A stretch of 64,000 nt of DNA from Branchiostoma floridae (taxonomy: Eukaryota; Chordata; Leptocardii; Amphioxiformes; Branchiostomatidae): the NCBI RefSeq assembly GCF_000003815.2, contig NC_049990.1:10338564-10402563 (forward strand), written 5' to 3'. Made by a program: the position numbers and the translations under genes. Shown one piece after another: positions 25,401 through 40,400 of the stretch (position 1 is its first letter; each line of letters begins with the position of its first letter). The notes under the pieces are model-generated. The model did no database searches. It saw nothing but the letters and a program-made list of their open reading frames with translations, and was not told the origin of the DNA.

Positions 25401-28400
25401 AAAAATGTTTCAGAGATAAAACAATAATCCTTTAATGTAATTCAAAGTGTGTGTCTTATATTCCGTTTGGCTGTACAGGTGTGTCAGAGACTATTCATGT
25501 ACTACACTAAAGGGCTGAAGGGATTGAACCTGTCCTACATAATATACGTGTATTCAGTGACTTTACACAGAGCGCCAGAAAGTCAAGCTTGGAGCGAATG
25601 TCCTTAAAACAGGACTTGAGGGTACTTCAGTCTGCAGACATTGACTTTAACACCCACTGCCAGGCTTCATTCTACCTGCTGCCATATGGTGGGGTTCAGA
25701 TAAAGAATAATGGCCTCTTTATAATGACTATGTTAGTGAGGGCATATATATATATATAGTATTACGTACATGATGACGGGGAAGATGCACATTCACATAC
25801 TTGTAGAGTCTTTGAGTTTCAGTGTGCACTGATTGAGGCTACATTTGCATACAACTTAATGTATGTACAATCATGTAGTTCCAGTGACAATTTAATGGTG
25901 ATAACACAAGTATTCTCTCAGGGATTTTCATTTAGTACAAGGAGCTAACATTTACTCTTTTTTTCCATCTTAATGTCCAGTCTATTGCTGTATGGCAATG
26001 CTAATGTGATTCCTTGGTTCTCAGATTTTTGTAGAAAATGAATTGTGCATTTATAGGGCAAAAGAAACAAAAGTACGATTTTTACTTTGGAATCCACTGC
26101 ATGTAGTACTGTCTGTGTATGCAGTATTTGAATAAATTCATGGAGCAATATTTCTACACAACAGCTTACTTTAAGTTCCAAGGTGTGATTTTGCAGTAGG
26201 TAGGAAATGGAGTGTTTGCAGTCACCATGTTTTTTTCTTCTTTAATTTGCTCTTTTGCGTTTGTCTTAAGTTTTCTGTTAGAGGTCACTGCAAAAGCCAC
26301 GAATGCAAAACCACTGGGAAAATTTCAACATTTACAGTATGTGCCCAAAATGATATCTTAAAATCATGAGCAAATTGGGAAATCTCACAACAAAGAAATG
26401 AAATTAATGTCGCCTAAGGGATGGTGATATACGCCTGCAGCTAGTGGTATCGCAGGTCCCAGAGCAAGAAGTAATGAAGTGTCAGCGACCTGAACTAGCT
26501 GCTGTAGAATTGTACATGACATACGTGTACATCATGTAATACTCCTGCCCCCTCCGTGGGTATCAAAGTTATTAGTTACACACCATGCGTCCTGAGTTAT
26601 CCATTTAGCTTCAGGCAAACTTCACTTTCTTCCCTCTCTGCATGACATATTCTGATAATAGTAGGTTCTGGGAAAGGCCAGGGAAACACATTATGTCATG
26701 TGCTTTATAGTTTTTAAAATGACTTTCGTATACCTGAGCTGAGTTAATGGATAGTACATGCTGCATGAATTGTGCATCACAATACAGTAGACGCCAGTTA
26801 ATTGCACAATGGATTAACGCACACCTCTGTTAACTGCACGGAATCCCCAAATCCCAAACCAGTGCTGTCCAGCTGCAGCTAGATAACTTCGCATTATTGC
26901 ACCAGCCAGATAATTGCACGAAATATAACATGCATTGGCATAATACCGGTCATAAGCCTTATACCGGTCGATTAAAAATAGTGGAACTTAAAGAGATCTA
27001 CACATGCAACAATAGTTATTTCTGAGGTATGCACACTTCAGACATCTAGGTGTCCAATACATAATTTACAAAGCAACGATAACAATGCATTCGAAGACAA
27101 CAAGGCCAAAAGTTTTCAGGTCATTTTCGGGGCAGGCGAGCTCGTCGTGGGACAAACACACTGTCACGTTCATCGCCAGATTTGTAGATAATAATCACAT
27201 GTGCTCACGGCACAAGACGAGCATGATTCAACAGCAATCTTGAATTTCTTTTGGTGACCTACAACTCGTGTAAAAGTGTGAGGAACCGTTGCATTATCGC
27301 CCGGATCTACGGCTGAATGGGTCAAATTGAACGTACGCCGGCATTTTCCCGCCATTTTTAATGCTACGGCCAGCAGTAAAGTTTTACGTCATAGCGGTTG
27401 TGACGGACCAAAATTAAATGAAAATTCTTGTCAGTATACGCCCAATTTCTCATGACTTTTTGTATGCTCATGCAGATTTTTGTTTTGTGCAACTACTAAC
27501 AGGAAAGAAAGGAACAACAGAGGATGTATAAAGGTCCATAGCGGCAGTTAATTGTGCCGTGTTTCTTCCTACCGGTATTATGCACCCCCTTCCAACCACG
27601 CGCCCGTTCTCCGTGCAATTCCGCGGTGTGTTCCAATTACGATATTATGTTTTTAGCAGGACCAGAGAGACAAAATAATTTACACAGAAGAAGTGGCAAA
27701 GGTAAGCTGTAACAGCAACATGTAACTGGAGAAAATGATGCGTTGATCATTTGCCAAATTAGCATTGCTTGAGAAATTGCAGTAAACCGACGTGTATTAT
27801 GCCAATGGATGTTACTCAGAAATGTGCTAAGAGTGACTTTGCCTCTGCCACACTAGGCTGAAGTTGACATTGTACTGAGTATTGAAAGTATTGACGTTGT
27901 TCTGAGTATATGCCAAATGTCTTTCACGATTCATACATGGATGAACAGCAGTTCGTACATGGATGAATAATGATTAGACTCCATTCTCATTCAAAGAGCA
28001 CAAGGAACCTCTGACCAAGCTAGTACATGTAGACATGAATTACTAGATGTAGACTCAACCCACACACACGTAGCATACCTGGTAATATACCTTCTTTCAT
28101 AATGCTTCCATGATGTGATCAAAGTCCTTCACTTTTCACTCTGTATTGTCTACAACAGTTGCTTTGAAACTGAAAGTAATTTCTTTACTGTCTACAACTG
28201 TTAAAGTGAAAGAAATTGATCCCAAACCTGTGAGTGTGAGTCTAGCGCACTATATAGCTACATCTACATGTATATGCAATCTTCCACTGCTTGTAACAGA
28301 GTAGCCTGATTAAATCTCACTTATAGCAGCCCGCCCAACATCCGCCGGTCCCGTCACAGCCCTGGACAGCGGAGTTTGTGTTACACAGACTAGTAACAGA

Positions 28401-31400
28401 GAGTACAGATGCTTTTTAAAGCATTTACACTTACATGTACAATAATGGTCTGGAAATTGGCAATGCGGGAGGAATGCTGATACCTCACACCTTTGTATCC
28501 GTTGAAAGTTTCTGAATGTGAAGGTCTACAACTATATTACGCGCATGAGGAAGTAAAGAAATATTCCTGCCCAGCCAAATGTTATCAAATTGTCTGAGTC
28601 TGCGGGATGAACGGGTACAAAATATGCACTTTGTGGTGCACATCATGTGGAAACTAGAATGTAATAGAGATATATAGCCTTCATCCTGAACTGAACTTAA
28701 GGCCACAGCAAGTAATTTTTATGGATGACATCCTATGTAGAATGCAAATATAATGAGATAGTGCAAAAAAAAACAAGATGGGTAAAAAAAAACAAGATGG
28801 CTAATTTTTCAGAATAGACACCATAAACGTTGTAACAAGATTTGAAGAGACAAAACGTGGCATCATAACTAACAAGGCATTCATTCCTGTATTTAAGAAG
28901 TGAACTAGTGTAGTAAAAGTGATACTAGTGTGGTACACTGGTATCACTTGCCAAACTGGCAAGTACATTCATGGCTTCCATATTGGTGGCACTTTTACAA
29001 CTATCCAACAAGTTTCACTTCTGCAACTACAGTACAATATGTCTACCTAGTCCCTTTTACAAGTGTGATTATTACGCTACAACACAACATGTTTGCCCAT
29101 TTTGATCTGACCATCCCCAAAGGAAAAATTCTTGTTTTTTTTTTCCTGCAATCAGGCGAAAATTAATGAGCACCCTTATGTCACCCCTAAAATGTACTTG
29201 CTGTGGCTTAATCTGTATCCTGTGTGGCCTCCGCAGAGCCAGTGCAGAAGACCTCAGCACGGTCGTCCTTCTCCGCGTCCCTCCTGGCAAACACAACATC
29301 CTCCGCCAGAGTCAAGGGAACACCGTGTGGGCAGTGTGAGGCCAAGAAGGCAGTCTTGGTAAGTGTAAACTGTTATTCTTCAGACATCAGTCCTCAGAGA
29401 CCCCAAAATGATTAGATTTTGGGCCCCCTTGTGGCTTATATAGTGCTGCAGTGGAGCAGTTCCAAACTTTTGGCTCTGATATCTCGTTGGCTTTACAAGC
29501 TGTCGTCACGATTTTTTAATCATGGTAGATAGGTCTTGTGATTGGAATGAAGTGGCGTAAGCTTGGGCCCTGTAGTTTTTCTTTGCATTGTACATAATGT
29601 GCATGGAAGGTATGGCATGGCGTTCCCTACTCTAATGTGTCTGTGTGAATTCTAGGAAAGTTTTCGTAATGCTTCTTTGGGCCAATACTTTCCAAGAAAA
29701 AGTCGGACCAAAAAAACTGCCAGACTGATTAATTGCATGAAGTGTGCGCCCACTGTTCAGCCCTTAGGAGTTAGGACAGAGTAACTGTGGAAATAACGGT
29801 CCCAGGGTATCTACAACTGTAATCTAAATCTATTAATTACCTTTGCCAGAATGGCTAAGGTTATGTTTTAGGCTTGTGAGTCTGTGTGTCTGTGTGTTAA
29901 CAGCATAACTCGAGAAGCCTTGGATGGATCCCGATGATATTTGGTAGGTGGATAGGGGTCGGGAAAACGAAGGTCAAGTTCGATAATGGGCCCCCTAGCG
30001 GCTTGCTAAGGTACTGCAGCAGAACCTCAATTTTTGATATCTCGTGTTCTGGACATGCCGTGGTTATGATTTTTGAGTGGTAGATAGCCCTTGGGGCAGA
30101 GAGTAAGTACTATGAGTTTAGACCCCCTAGCGGCTTGTTTGGAACTGCAGTCGCCGATTTCCTTTCAAACTTTGGACGAGAATAACTCGAGAACGTGTTG
30201 ATGAATCATCACGATTTTTGGTATGTAGATAGCCCAAGTAACAATGTACAATATGAAATACTAATTATGCAAATCATGAACTAATTTACATAATTAATGA
30301 GGAAAGTTTCTAAATCCACTGCATTTCATGATAGGACTTTCAAACTTGTCACATGTATAGATGAGAAAGAGAGAAATATCAATGCATGTTAATTATGCAA
30401 ATGACGGTCTCATTTGCATAATTAATGAGAAAATATAAACGCGTTGACGGATCGTCATGATTTTTGGTATGTAGATAGCCAACGGGAAGACTTACATGAT
30501 GGAATTCTAATTATGCAAATCGACGGTTAATTTGAATAATTAATGAGGAAAATGTGTAAATCCACTGCATTGCATTATAGGACTTTCAAACTTGTCACAT
30601 GTGTAGCTGAGAAAGACAGAAATATCAATTCATATTAATTATGCAGATGATGATCTCATTTGCATAATTGATAAAAAAATATGAACGTGTTGACGGATCG
30701 TCATGATTTTTGGTATGTAGATAGCCTAAGTAAAACCTTACATAATGAGATACTAGTTATGCAAATTAACAGCTAATTTGCATAATTAATGAGGAAAGTT
30801 GATAAATCCACTGTATTCCGTGATAGGACTTTCAAACTTGTCACATATGTAACTGAGAAAGATGGCAGAGAGTAAGAGGTGTATGTTTGGGTCCGCTAAC
30901 ATCTTTTCTTAAACTGCAGGAGGCGGTTTAGTTTCCTACTTTAAAATACAATAAGTCAAGAAGGGATTGAAAGGATCATCATGATTTTTGGTATGCTGAT
31001 CGACAGCTTAAGTGATGCTTGATACAATTAAATAGTATGTAAATAGGGATCTAATTTGTATAAGCAATGGCAAAATGTTATGAACCAACTCCAGGCATAT
31101 AAAATAAAATATAATGAGTAACACATTTATGTCTACAGACATCATTCTACATAACAAACCTGGTTTATTTGGCAAAGGTATGTTTTATAATTACATACAT
31201 CTACAATAGCTTTCTTGATAGGTCTTCTCTCAACAGCGGGATAGCACAGTTTCTGTTTCTAATGGCTATATTACACTTATACCTGTTGCTATTTATGTAC
31301 TGTTACCTTGGCATTGATACTTATCTTTTTTTAAACCAGACATGCAAATGTTCATTAGCATCTTCAGACTAGTGCGTTTTATGTTCTCCCCTGAGCATTA

Positions 31401-34400
31401 CGTTTTATTTCTGAATCATAGCCAAACCATATTGTGATTGTGCTGATTTTTAAACTCAATTGTGATACTGAAACCACAGAAGCTAAAAGTGTGCCAAAAT
31501 AGAAACACTCTGCTTGGAATAAGCTTGAAAGCTTATTCTCCAATTAAGCCTAATGATTTTTTTGACAAACTGAAATTACAACTAAATTGATGCAGGCTAA
31601 TTGGATTAATTCGCCAAAATGTCTAGCCAGCTTTTCAAATCTATGTATTAGATAAATCAAATTAATGCTGAAAATAAGTATCCTGACTATCCAGACTTAA
31701 ACTATCCATCTGATAGAGAAGATAAAATTCTGAATTAAAAATGTCTGATAAACTGATAGATTGAAACTGAATTTAGCGTTGTTATGAACTACGTAGTTTG
31801 TTCCACACGATTATGCAAGTCGTAAAGTTGATCCCATCTGTAGGTTATCCATTTGAAAGAGAAAAAGAATTCTAAAAAGAAGTAATAAACTGAAACTGAT
31901 TTTAGCGTTGTTGTAAACTAGGTATTTTGTTCCACATGATTATGCAAGTTGTAAAGTTGATCCCAACTGTAGATTATCCATTTGAAAGAGAAAAAGAATT
32001 CTAAAAAAAAAAAAAAATATATAAGTGAAACTGAATTTAGTGTTCTTGTACACTAGGTATTTTGTTCCACATGATTATGCAAGTCGTAAAGTTGATCCCA
32101 ACTGTAGATTATCCATTTGATAGAGGAAAAGAATTCCCAAAAATTGATATCTGAAATTGAATTTAGCGTTGTTATGTACTACATATTTTGGTCCGCACAA
32201 TTATGCAAGTCATAAAGCTGATCCCAACTGTAGGTTATCCATTTGATAGAGAAAAAGAATTCTATAAAAACAAGTGCTTTTAAAAAAGCTGGCATTTTGC
32301 CAATGTTTGCGTGTGTGAACGTTTTTTTTCTAGTTATTAGAATGTCATATAAATAGAACAGAGTAACTAAACCTGATATTGGCGCATGGAGAGATTCACA
32401 TATGTGCCTGAATCTAGATCTAGACGCCACCTGTTAAAATTTGCGTGAACTGCAGCAAATTTCACTACACTGCCTGTTTTTGAGTGAGCTCTGTTGCGGG
32501 GCATTTTTAAGTTTTTTTTTTAATTTTTATTTCTATTCGGCAAAAAAACGAAGCGGCGAATCCGTTAACCAAAGAAATAAATTGGTGTGGCCAAATGGAT
32601 GTAAAAATTAGTATTTTAATGGATGTAAAAAAGAAAAAAAAAAATCTACCCCCGGATTCGAACCGGGTGCGTTGGTTTAGAATGCGTAAACCTTAACCAC
32701 TGCGCCAGTGCGAACATGTTGAAGAAATGCCTGTTTCAACAGGTATAGAAATGTTTAGCATGGATTGAACAGGTCCGTTCATCTCAACATCACTCCATCA
32801 CCCCATCACAACGGCGACTACTATGGATAGAAGGCATTTTGCGACTGCAAGTCGCAAAATGCAAAAAAGATGAACTGAAACTGAATTTAGCATTGTTGTA
32901 AACTAGGTATTTTGTTCCACACAATTATGCAAGTTGTAAAGTTGATCCCAACTGTAGATTATCCATTTGAAAGAGAAAAAGAATTCTAAAAAAAAATACT
33001 ATATAAGTGAAACTGAATTTAGTGTTGTTGTACACTAGGTATTTTGTTCCACATGATTATGCAAGTCGTAAAGTTGATCCCAACTGTAGGTTATCCATTT
33101 GATAGAGGAAAAAAATTCCTTAAAAAATGATAAACTGAACTGAATTTAGCGTTGTTATGTACTAGGTATTTTGTTCCACACAATTATGTAAGTTGTAAAG
33201 TTGATCCCAACTGTAAATTATCCATTTGATAGAGAAAAAGAATTCCAAAAAAAAATAGTAAACTGAATTTAGCGTTGTTATGCACTAGGTATTTTGTTCC
33301 ACATGATTATGCAAGTCATAAAGCTGATCCCAACTGTAGGTTATCCATTTGAGAGAGAAAAAGAATTCTAAAAAGAAAATGATAAACTGAACTGAATTTA
33401 GCGTTGTTGTATACTAGGTATTTTGTTCCACACGATTATGCAAGTCGTAAAGCTGATCTCAACTGTAGGTTGTGTCATTGAGACTGTAAAGCAGAGACGC
33501 CTGAAGGATAGTGAAATTGACATTCAGGGAGGTGAACAGGGCTCAGAGCAGGGATGCGTGGTGGTGGTTGATTACTGCCACTGGAGGTCCCTAAAGAGCG
33601 ATAACTTACATGGAACATCTTATTTTACGAGTCCCTAGTTTTTACCTATATCTTGGGTTTTGGTTAATCATATGTAATAGCCATGTTATACATGTAGCTG
33701 TCCTTTCAAGGGTTTACATAATTGTAGACTTTGACAGATATGTGTGTGAGAATGAAGAAAATGATATGCAAGGCTTGAAGTACTCTGTGTATCCAAAATT
33801 GGAGCTGTCCATCTAATTTATAACTTTGTGTGAAGCCATGCACATATAGATATTTGTGTAGTTTGTGAAGTGTGTAAAGGTAAATTGTACACTGACACCA
33901 GGTATACAGCATATTCTTATCCTTAACCTTTGTGTAAGAAAAAAGAACAAAATCTTTTAATTATTATAATGTAGCACAATACAAAGGTTACTTAAGTAAC
34001 TGGATAAGTTTTGTACAATCTTTGTCATATAAATGTTTGAGTATATTGATGAACGTTAGATATCTAGGTAATAAGATACACCTAAGAGCAGTTACTCAAG
34101 CAACTGGATAATGATTTTGGAAACGGTCAGACGTTTCAGACAACGATCTGGTGTCTTTTGTCCGTGGCCGTAAATGTCTGAGTGTGTGTGAAATGAAATG
34201 GTCATACATTTCAGATGGCATCTGCTATTTTCTGAGTACCACCATGGTTAGCAAGCGAAAGTACTGAGCCAGTGGTCTCTGCGGAGGATGGTACTCAGGC
34301 TAGTGACATGCGCCTACGTTTTGAGTTTTTTTTAGGTTACGTGCACCTGTGTACCCATTGCCAAAAAGGGTTTTCAAGCCATGATATGTAACAACTTTAC

Positions 34401-37400
34401 ATCATTATACCACATTGTACATTTGTAGTCTACTCACATGGTTAAGTTAACTGTGCACTGTCCAAACATAAGCATGCCATCTAAGTGACAAGAATTTGAG
34501 CCAGACTTTTGTAACTGTATTGCCATACACGTACATTTTTTTGTACATGGTATATAATTACTATATCTTTGAATTCAAATATTATTATCATATAGCCAGG
34601 CGCCGCGGACCAATCAGAAGGCCCCGTTCCACGTTGGTTATGACGCCGTACACACGTAGATTCAGGCCAGNNNNNNNNNNNNNNNNNNNNNNNNNNNNNN
34701 NNNNNNNNNNNNNNNNNNNNNNNNNNNNNNNNNNNNNNNNNNNNNNNNNNNNNNNNNNNNNNNNNNNNNNNNNNNNNNNNNNNNNNNNNNNNNNNNNNNN
34801 NNNNNNNNNNNNNNNNNNNNNNNNNNNNNNNNNNNNNNNNNNNNNNNNNNNNNNNNNNNNNNNNNNNNNNNNNNNNNNNNNNNNNNNNNNNNNNNNNNNN
34901 NNNNNNNNNNNNNNNNNNNNNNNNNNNNNNNNNNNNNNNNNNNNNNNNNNNNNNNNNNNNNNNNNNNNNNNNNNNNNNNNNNNNNNNNNNNNNNNNNNNN
35001 NNNNNNNNNNNNNNNNNNNNNNNNNNNNNNNNNNNNNNNNNNNNNNNNNNNNNNNNNNNNNNNNNNNNNNNNNNNNNNNNNNNNNNNNNNNNNNNNNNNN
35101 NNNNNNNNNNNNNNNNNNNNNNNNNNNNNNNNNNNNNNNNNNNNNNNNNNNNNNNNNNNNNNNNNNNNNNNNNNNNNNNNNNNNNNNNNCCCAGGATTTA
35201 GCTAAACACAAATGTTCAAGCATTTTTTTAGCCAGGATATATGTATAATTTTCTTCCCCTTTCATTTTTATTGTCAGCGTATGTTTAAATGATCATAGTT
35301 TTAGTGGTGAACTTAAAACCACTGTGAAAATGCTTGTTCTGTCTTCTATCCACCCATACCATTGTTTCAATAACAGACTTAAAACCACTGTAAATACTCC
35401 ACTTTCTCCCTACCACGAAATTAAATGTCTGCAAGCTTAACGCAGTGTACGGTATTGTTAAGTGTCAAGGCACAAGCTTACACAGAAGATGATTCCCTAT
35501 TTGGTAATGAAAAATAACAAATTCATTCATCTTCATGTTAACAAATGTGTAGCCAGTCAATTATAGCAACATCAATAAATCAAACAACCTTGAGTACATG
35601 TGCAGGAACTTCAATGTTGTTTTTCCTGTTTAAACCACCCCGTGACCATGAGAGCTCGTATTGATCATATGTTAGTAGTACATGCATGTCTGTGCCTGTA
35701 CACTTCATCTGTATTCCCCAAGTATCCCCCAACCTTCTTGGTATTCCACGTACATCTGGGTTTCAGCTTGCTGGGAGACTTGCAAATTGCCTTTTAGCTT
35801 TCAATGTAGTGAAGTACATTGTCAGTATGTCCTGCTGCATTACACTGCAGCAACCCAGCCCCTTGGTCGACCTCTTTGTTAGGAAGCAGTAGGACTGAGG
35901 ACATCGTACAGGTAATCGTACATGTCTGCTCTTTTCACTCATTGATTTACATGCTAGGAGGTCTTCAATTTTGTATGTGTACCACATGTAGTTGGTAGGA
36001 ATTTGATCTCTTACCTTTAGTACTACAAAGGAAATTGTTTTCAGACATACATGTACAGTAGTTGAAATTTGGGTTCATGGTTTAGCCACATTCAAGTGAA
36101 TTGTCTTGGGAAATGTCCTCATGAGGTTAGAGGTCAAACTTGCGTCTGGTGTTGAATTGCGTACGTGCACAAAATTTCATTCCCATTAGTATGTACAAAC
36201 TCATGTACAATCATGCACAAGACTGTTATGCACTGATTCTTATAATTTCTTGTAGTTTCACACGATGATGCAAAATTCTGTAAAAAAAAAGCTGTGAAAA
36301 GATTCAGTTTATAGTACATGTAGGTTTGGAGTTTTGTTCATTTTGCTTATTTTTAGAGCATATTGTTTTGTGTCATCATTTTGTAGATTTAGATTAGTCA
36401 TGCAATATATCATGTTTATGTTACATTTTGTAGATCTTGGTTCAGGGTACGTATATTATGTAGGTTATTGAGAGTAGTTTCATACCAATTAGTAGGCATC
36501 TCCTATAGGGAAATTACAGCACTATTAGTAATTTACAGGACACAGATTTATTGAATCCATCTTTTTGATAAAATCTAGTAATTTCCACTTGGGCCTGATG
36601 TAACTTTACGGGAAGCAATACCCAATGAGTCAGTCATCGTATAGTTCAGAGTGATTATATTGTATTATGATTGATCCTTTTATCACGTACATAAAGTCAC
36701 CCTGAAGATATACTCATATGGCAGCAGTCTTAAAGTATGACACATAAAATACTTGTAATTCAAGACTTGTGTAGTTTTGATTAAGCAGTAAATTGTTTGT
36801 AATTACAGTAATATTACCTCCTTATAACACTTCATCTTTGAACCAATGTGCACTGATTCAACTCTAAATCTTTGATCTTAATGTTTGATTGATTGGAATT
36901 GAAATAATCTTACACTTTTTGACTTATGCAAGTTTGGTGCACCTTTTCTCAATCCAATGCAGTCCTTTTTTAAACAACTTGCAGGCATGACGAAAGTCTG
37001 AATTGTAATGTTCTTTCAGGTGAAGGCATCTATCCAAAGTTTATAAATAATCTAAAATTGATTGAAACGATTAAAATACATTCAAATTCATTAATAATCA
37101 GTCTCATTAACAATTCAATATAGCATGTAAGGAGATATCTATGCCGTTAGGCTATTCCTTGTAAATGTAGCGTAGACATAACTGATGAGTGCAATGTACC
37201 GTAGACATAACCTTTTCCCTTCGCCTGTATATTGTACATGCATGGCAGGAGGGTCGGCTTGTGTTGCATGCATTTCATCAGCCCCAAGGCCAATGACCCC
37301 TTCATAGTGGGTCTGTCTCTAAATTACTTATCACAAGTAATGATCCGGGGTGGTGGCTCTCTGGGCTTCGCTGAATTTTGATCATATTTTACCAGCTCTT

Positions 37401-40400
37401 ATGACCCGAGGGGGTTGACGAGTGGTTTCAACCGAGCGCTGTGAAGGGAAAAACAGGAACTCGGAGGCCAAGAAGTAATTGAATGGTCAATGCGTCTTTG
37501 CTGGCTTTGTATGATATCTTGAATGTTACATGTAGCATGCAATGTGGCATGGAAAAGGAATTGCATTCTGAGGAGATAGATCTTGGGCAGTGTTATACAT
37601 CCCAACTTTCTTTGCACGCACTTACACAGAATGATAAGAAGAAAATGTCACATGGAGATTGACTAGCAAAATTTTGTGTCAATTTTGAGAAAATAAAAGA
37701 GTTTTCATCCAGAAATAGCTGCATTTGTCAATGATCACTTCAGAAAAATTGGAAATAGTTCTTTCTCTGAACATCTAGTCACAGCTTTTCTTGGAATCTT
37801 ATTGATGATTAAAATTTGTTCTTGAATATTGCAAGACATATTTTTTGACAGTATGTGCATGAAAAATTTGGAACCAAGAAAAGGCATTTTTGGCAGTGCA
37901 TTACAGTATCCATAGTTCTATCTTAAGTTCTATCATTAAAAAAGTGATGACATCTTCATTTACCATAGCTTTTTAATATAGGATTTGAGTTCTTACTGCT
38001 ATTCCTTATATGGTATAATTATGATATGTCAGATATATCTGTTACTGTAAGTCTAAATTTAATATGGCCACAGAAGCCCTCTTTTTTTCATTTCCCAGAA
38101 AATCATGACCATCCGTCAACACATGCTTGAGTTATTCCCATCCAATGTTTGAAAGGAAATGAGCGCCTACAGTCCAAACTTACAGCACTTACTCTCTGCC
38201 CCAAGAGCCAATTAAAACTAAAAACAACCAACCACAGCAGGTCCAGAACACAAGATATCAAAAATGGAAGTTCCACCGCAATACCTTAGCAAGCTGCTGG
38301 GGTACCCATTATCAAACTTGACCTTTGTTTTTTTTTCCCCTACCCATCGATTGAATATCATTAAGATCCATCCAAGGCTTCTCGAGTTATGCTGTCAACA
38401 CACAGGCAGACAAACATGCTCAAAACATAACAATTAACATAATAATTATAGGACCTCGTACTTATCATGAGAACGATGTAGTGTGTTTACTTGTACCCTG
38501 TGGTACTGATCTTCTAATGGGAGGCCATGTCCGTGAGGGCTGTGTCAATATAAAAGCTTGCCCTTCAAAACTCCTATTGATCAAAGGACACAACCATCCT
38601 GGAGGTCAAGGTCTTGGGCACTTCAGTCAGATATTCATGGCTGTGTTTCAAATGGAGTGTTCTCTAGTGTTTCATGGTTTCCCTCATTTTGGTTATGAGC
38701 ATAGACTGCTATCAAGATTTCTAACTCTAATTTTATTGCTGCATGTGATTCTCTGAAACAGTTGATTATACATTTTTAGGCCTGTCTACATTGTACAGTA
38801 ATTGGTTACTATTATCTTTTAAATGTGCCATTTATATTCCTTATCATATTGAGTTTGGTCTGGTTGAACCTGGAAGAGACAGATATATCAATTCACACAT
38901 GTTAGTGTCATAATAAACTTGTCAAACATAATGATTTTGACTTTCACCTATGCAAATTTACCCAGAATTTTCAAGCTCAAACCATCCTGTCTTTATGTGT
39001 GGGTTGCATTCAGCACTAGGGACAGGCATGTTTCTATGTGTAGGTAGAGTTCAGCACCAAGGGCAGAACTGTTAACCATGTCTGGATAGTTTTCAGCCCC
39101 AAGGACTGGCCTATTTCTCTGTGTGAGTAATGTTCAGCACAGGGCTCTAGCCAGCTCGAATTTTTTTTCCGTCAGCCAATTCCAATCGTCGTGAAAACCG
39201 CGAAAATTAATTTTCCCTATGACACTACAAAGTAGCAAATATTGCCATTGATACCTTGAAAAACGGGTTTTGATGAGATTAACGTATGCAAAAGAGCGCC
39301 GACACACATTGTCAACAAGCATAACAATAGCAAAACAAACAGTGCGTGGCTTTTACGGCCGTGGACGGCGTCCTCAAGCCGCCTGTAGCTTCCACCAAGG
39401 ATTTTTGTCTGTCAAGGTTGACGGATTGGTTTTAAATTTTTTCCGTCACACGCAGCACATTTCCGTCAACTGACGGAAAAACGGACGCTGGCTAGAGCCC
39501 TGGTTCAGCACCAGGGACAAGCCTGTTTATATGTGTGGGTAATATTTATCACCAGGGACAGGCCTATCTCTATATGTAGATAGAGTTCAGCACCAAGGAG
39601 AGAGCTGTAATTCATGTGTGGATAGTTTTCAGCACAGGGACAGAACTGTTAACTGTGTGTGGATAGAGTTCAGCACAAAGGACAGAACTGTTTCCATGTG
39701 TGGATAGATTTCAGCACCAAGGACAGGTTTATTTCTATGTGTGGTTAGTGTTCAACACCAAGTACGGGACTGTTCCTTGTGTGGACAGTGTTCAGCACCA
39801 AGGGTAGGCCTGTTCCTGTATTTGTATGTTAGCACACTGGAAGGTAGATCTAGGAAAATTTATACTAAAGAATTGAAGATATGAAAGATATGAAAGTATT
39901 AGTCACATAATATTGACATGTTGTAATTGTATTTGTTATTCTAAAATGATGACAGAATGACTCCGTAGTGTAATGTGTACCATTATAATCCATGACATAT
40001 TATGCAGAATCATGACTCATACATGTTTGTAATGGTACATATCATCAATGCCACAGATGACTGTGTTTAGTTTAAACATGCTGACTGTATTATCTTGAAA
40101 GTTCATCTGTGTTGGTAGAAGTCATTCTTGAAATGTGGATTGTTCATTCCTTGACAAAGACTGATACTGTGCAGTCAAAAATTTGGGTGAGTCCAATTTT
40201 GGTGTTGGAAATTACAGTTCAACTATTTCAAGAATGCTGACTGTATGTTGTATTGTCCACAGTTATGTGAGGACTGTGGGGAGCTCTACTGCACAGCCTG
40301 CTTTGCTCAGTTCCACATGAAGGGGGCACTGCGCAATCATAATGCCATCCCTTATAAGGTAAGAATGGAGGCTTTTGACCTAGCACTTTGAGCTTGAATG

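Noticed and set aside
26785..27660. pogo/Tigger-like transposon
   Set aside because: The left end looks right, but no complementary right end, TA duplication or transposase frame could be found.
32645..32715. Functional tRNA gene
   Set aside because: A and B boxes are good, but the acceptor stem does not pair and the position before the anticodon is not T.
34496..35248. 250-codon open frame
   Set aside because: Almost all of it is N; it exists only because the gap contains no stops.
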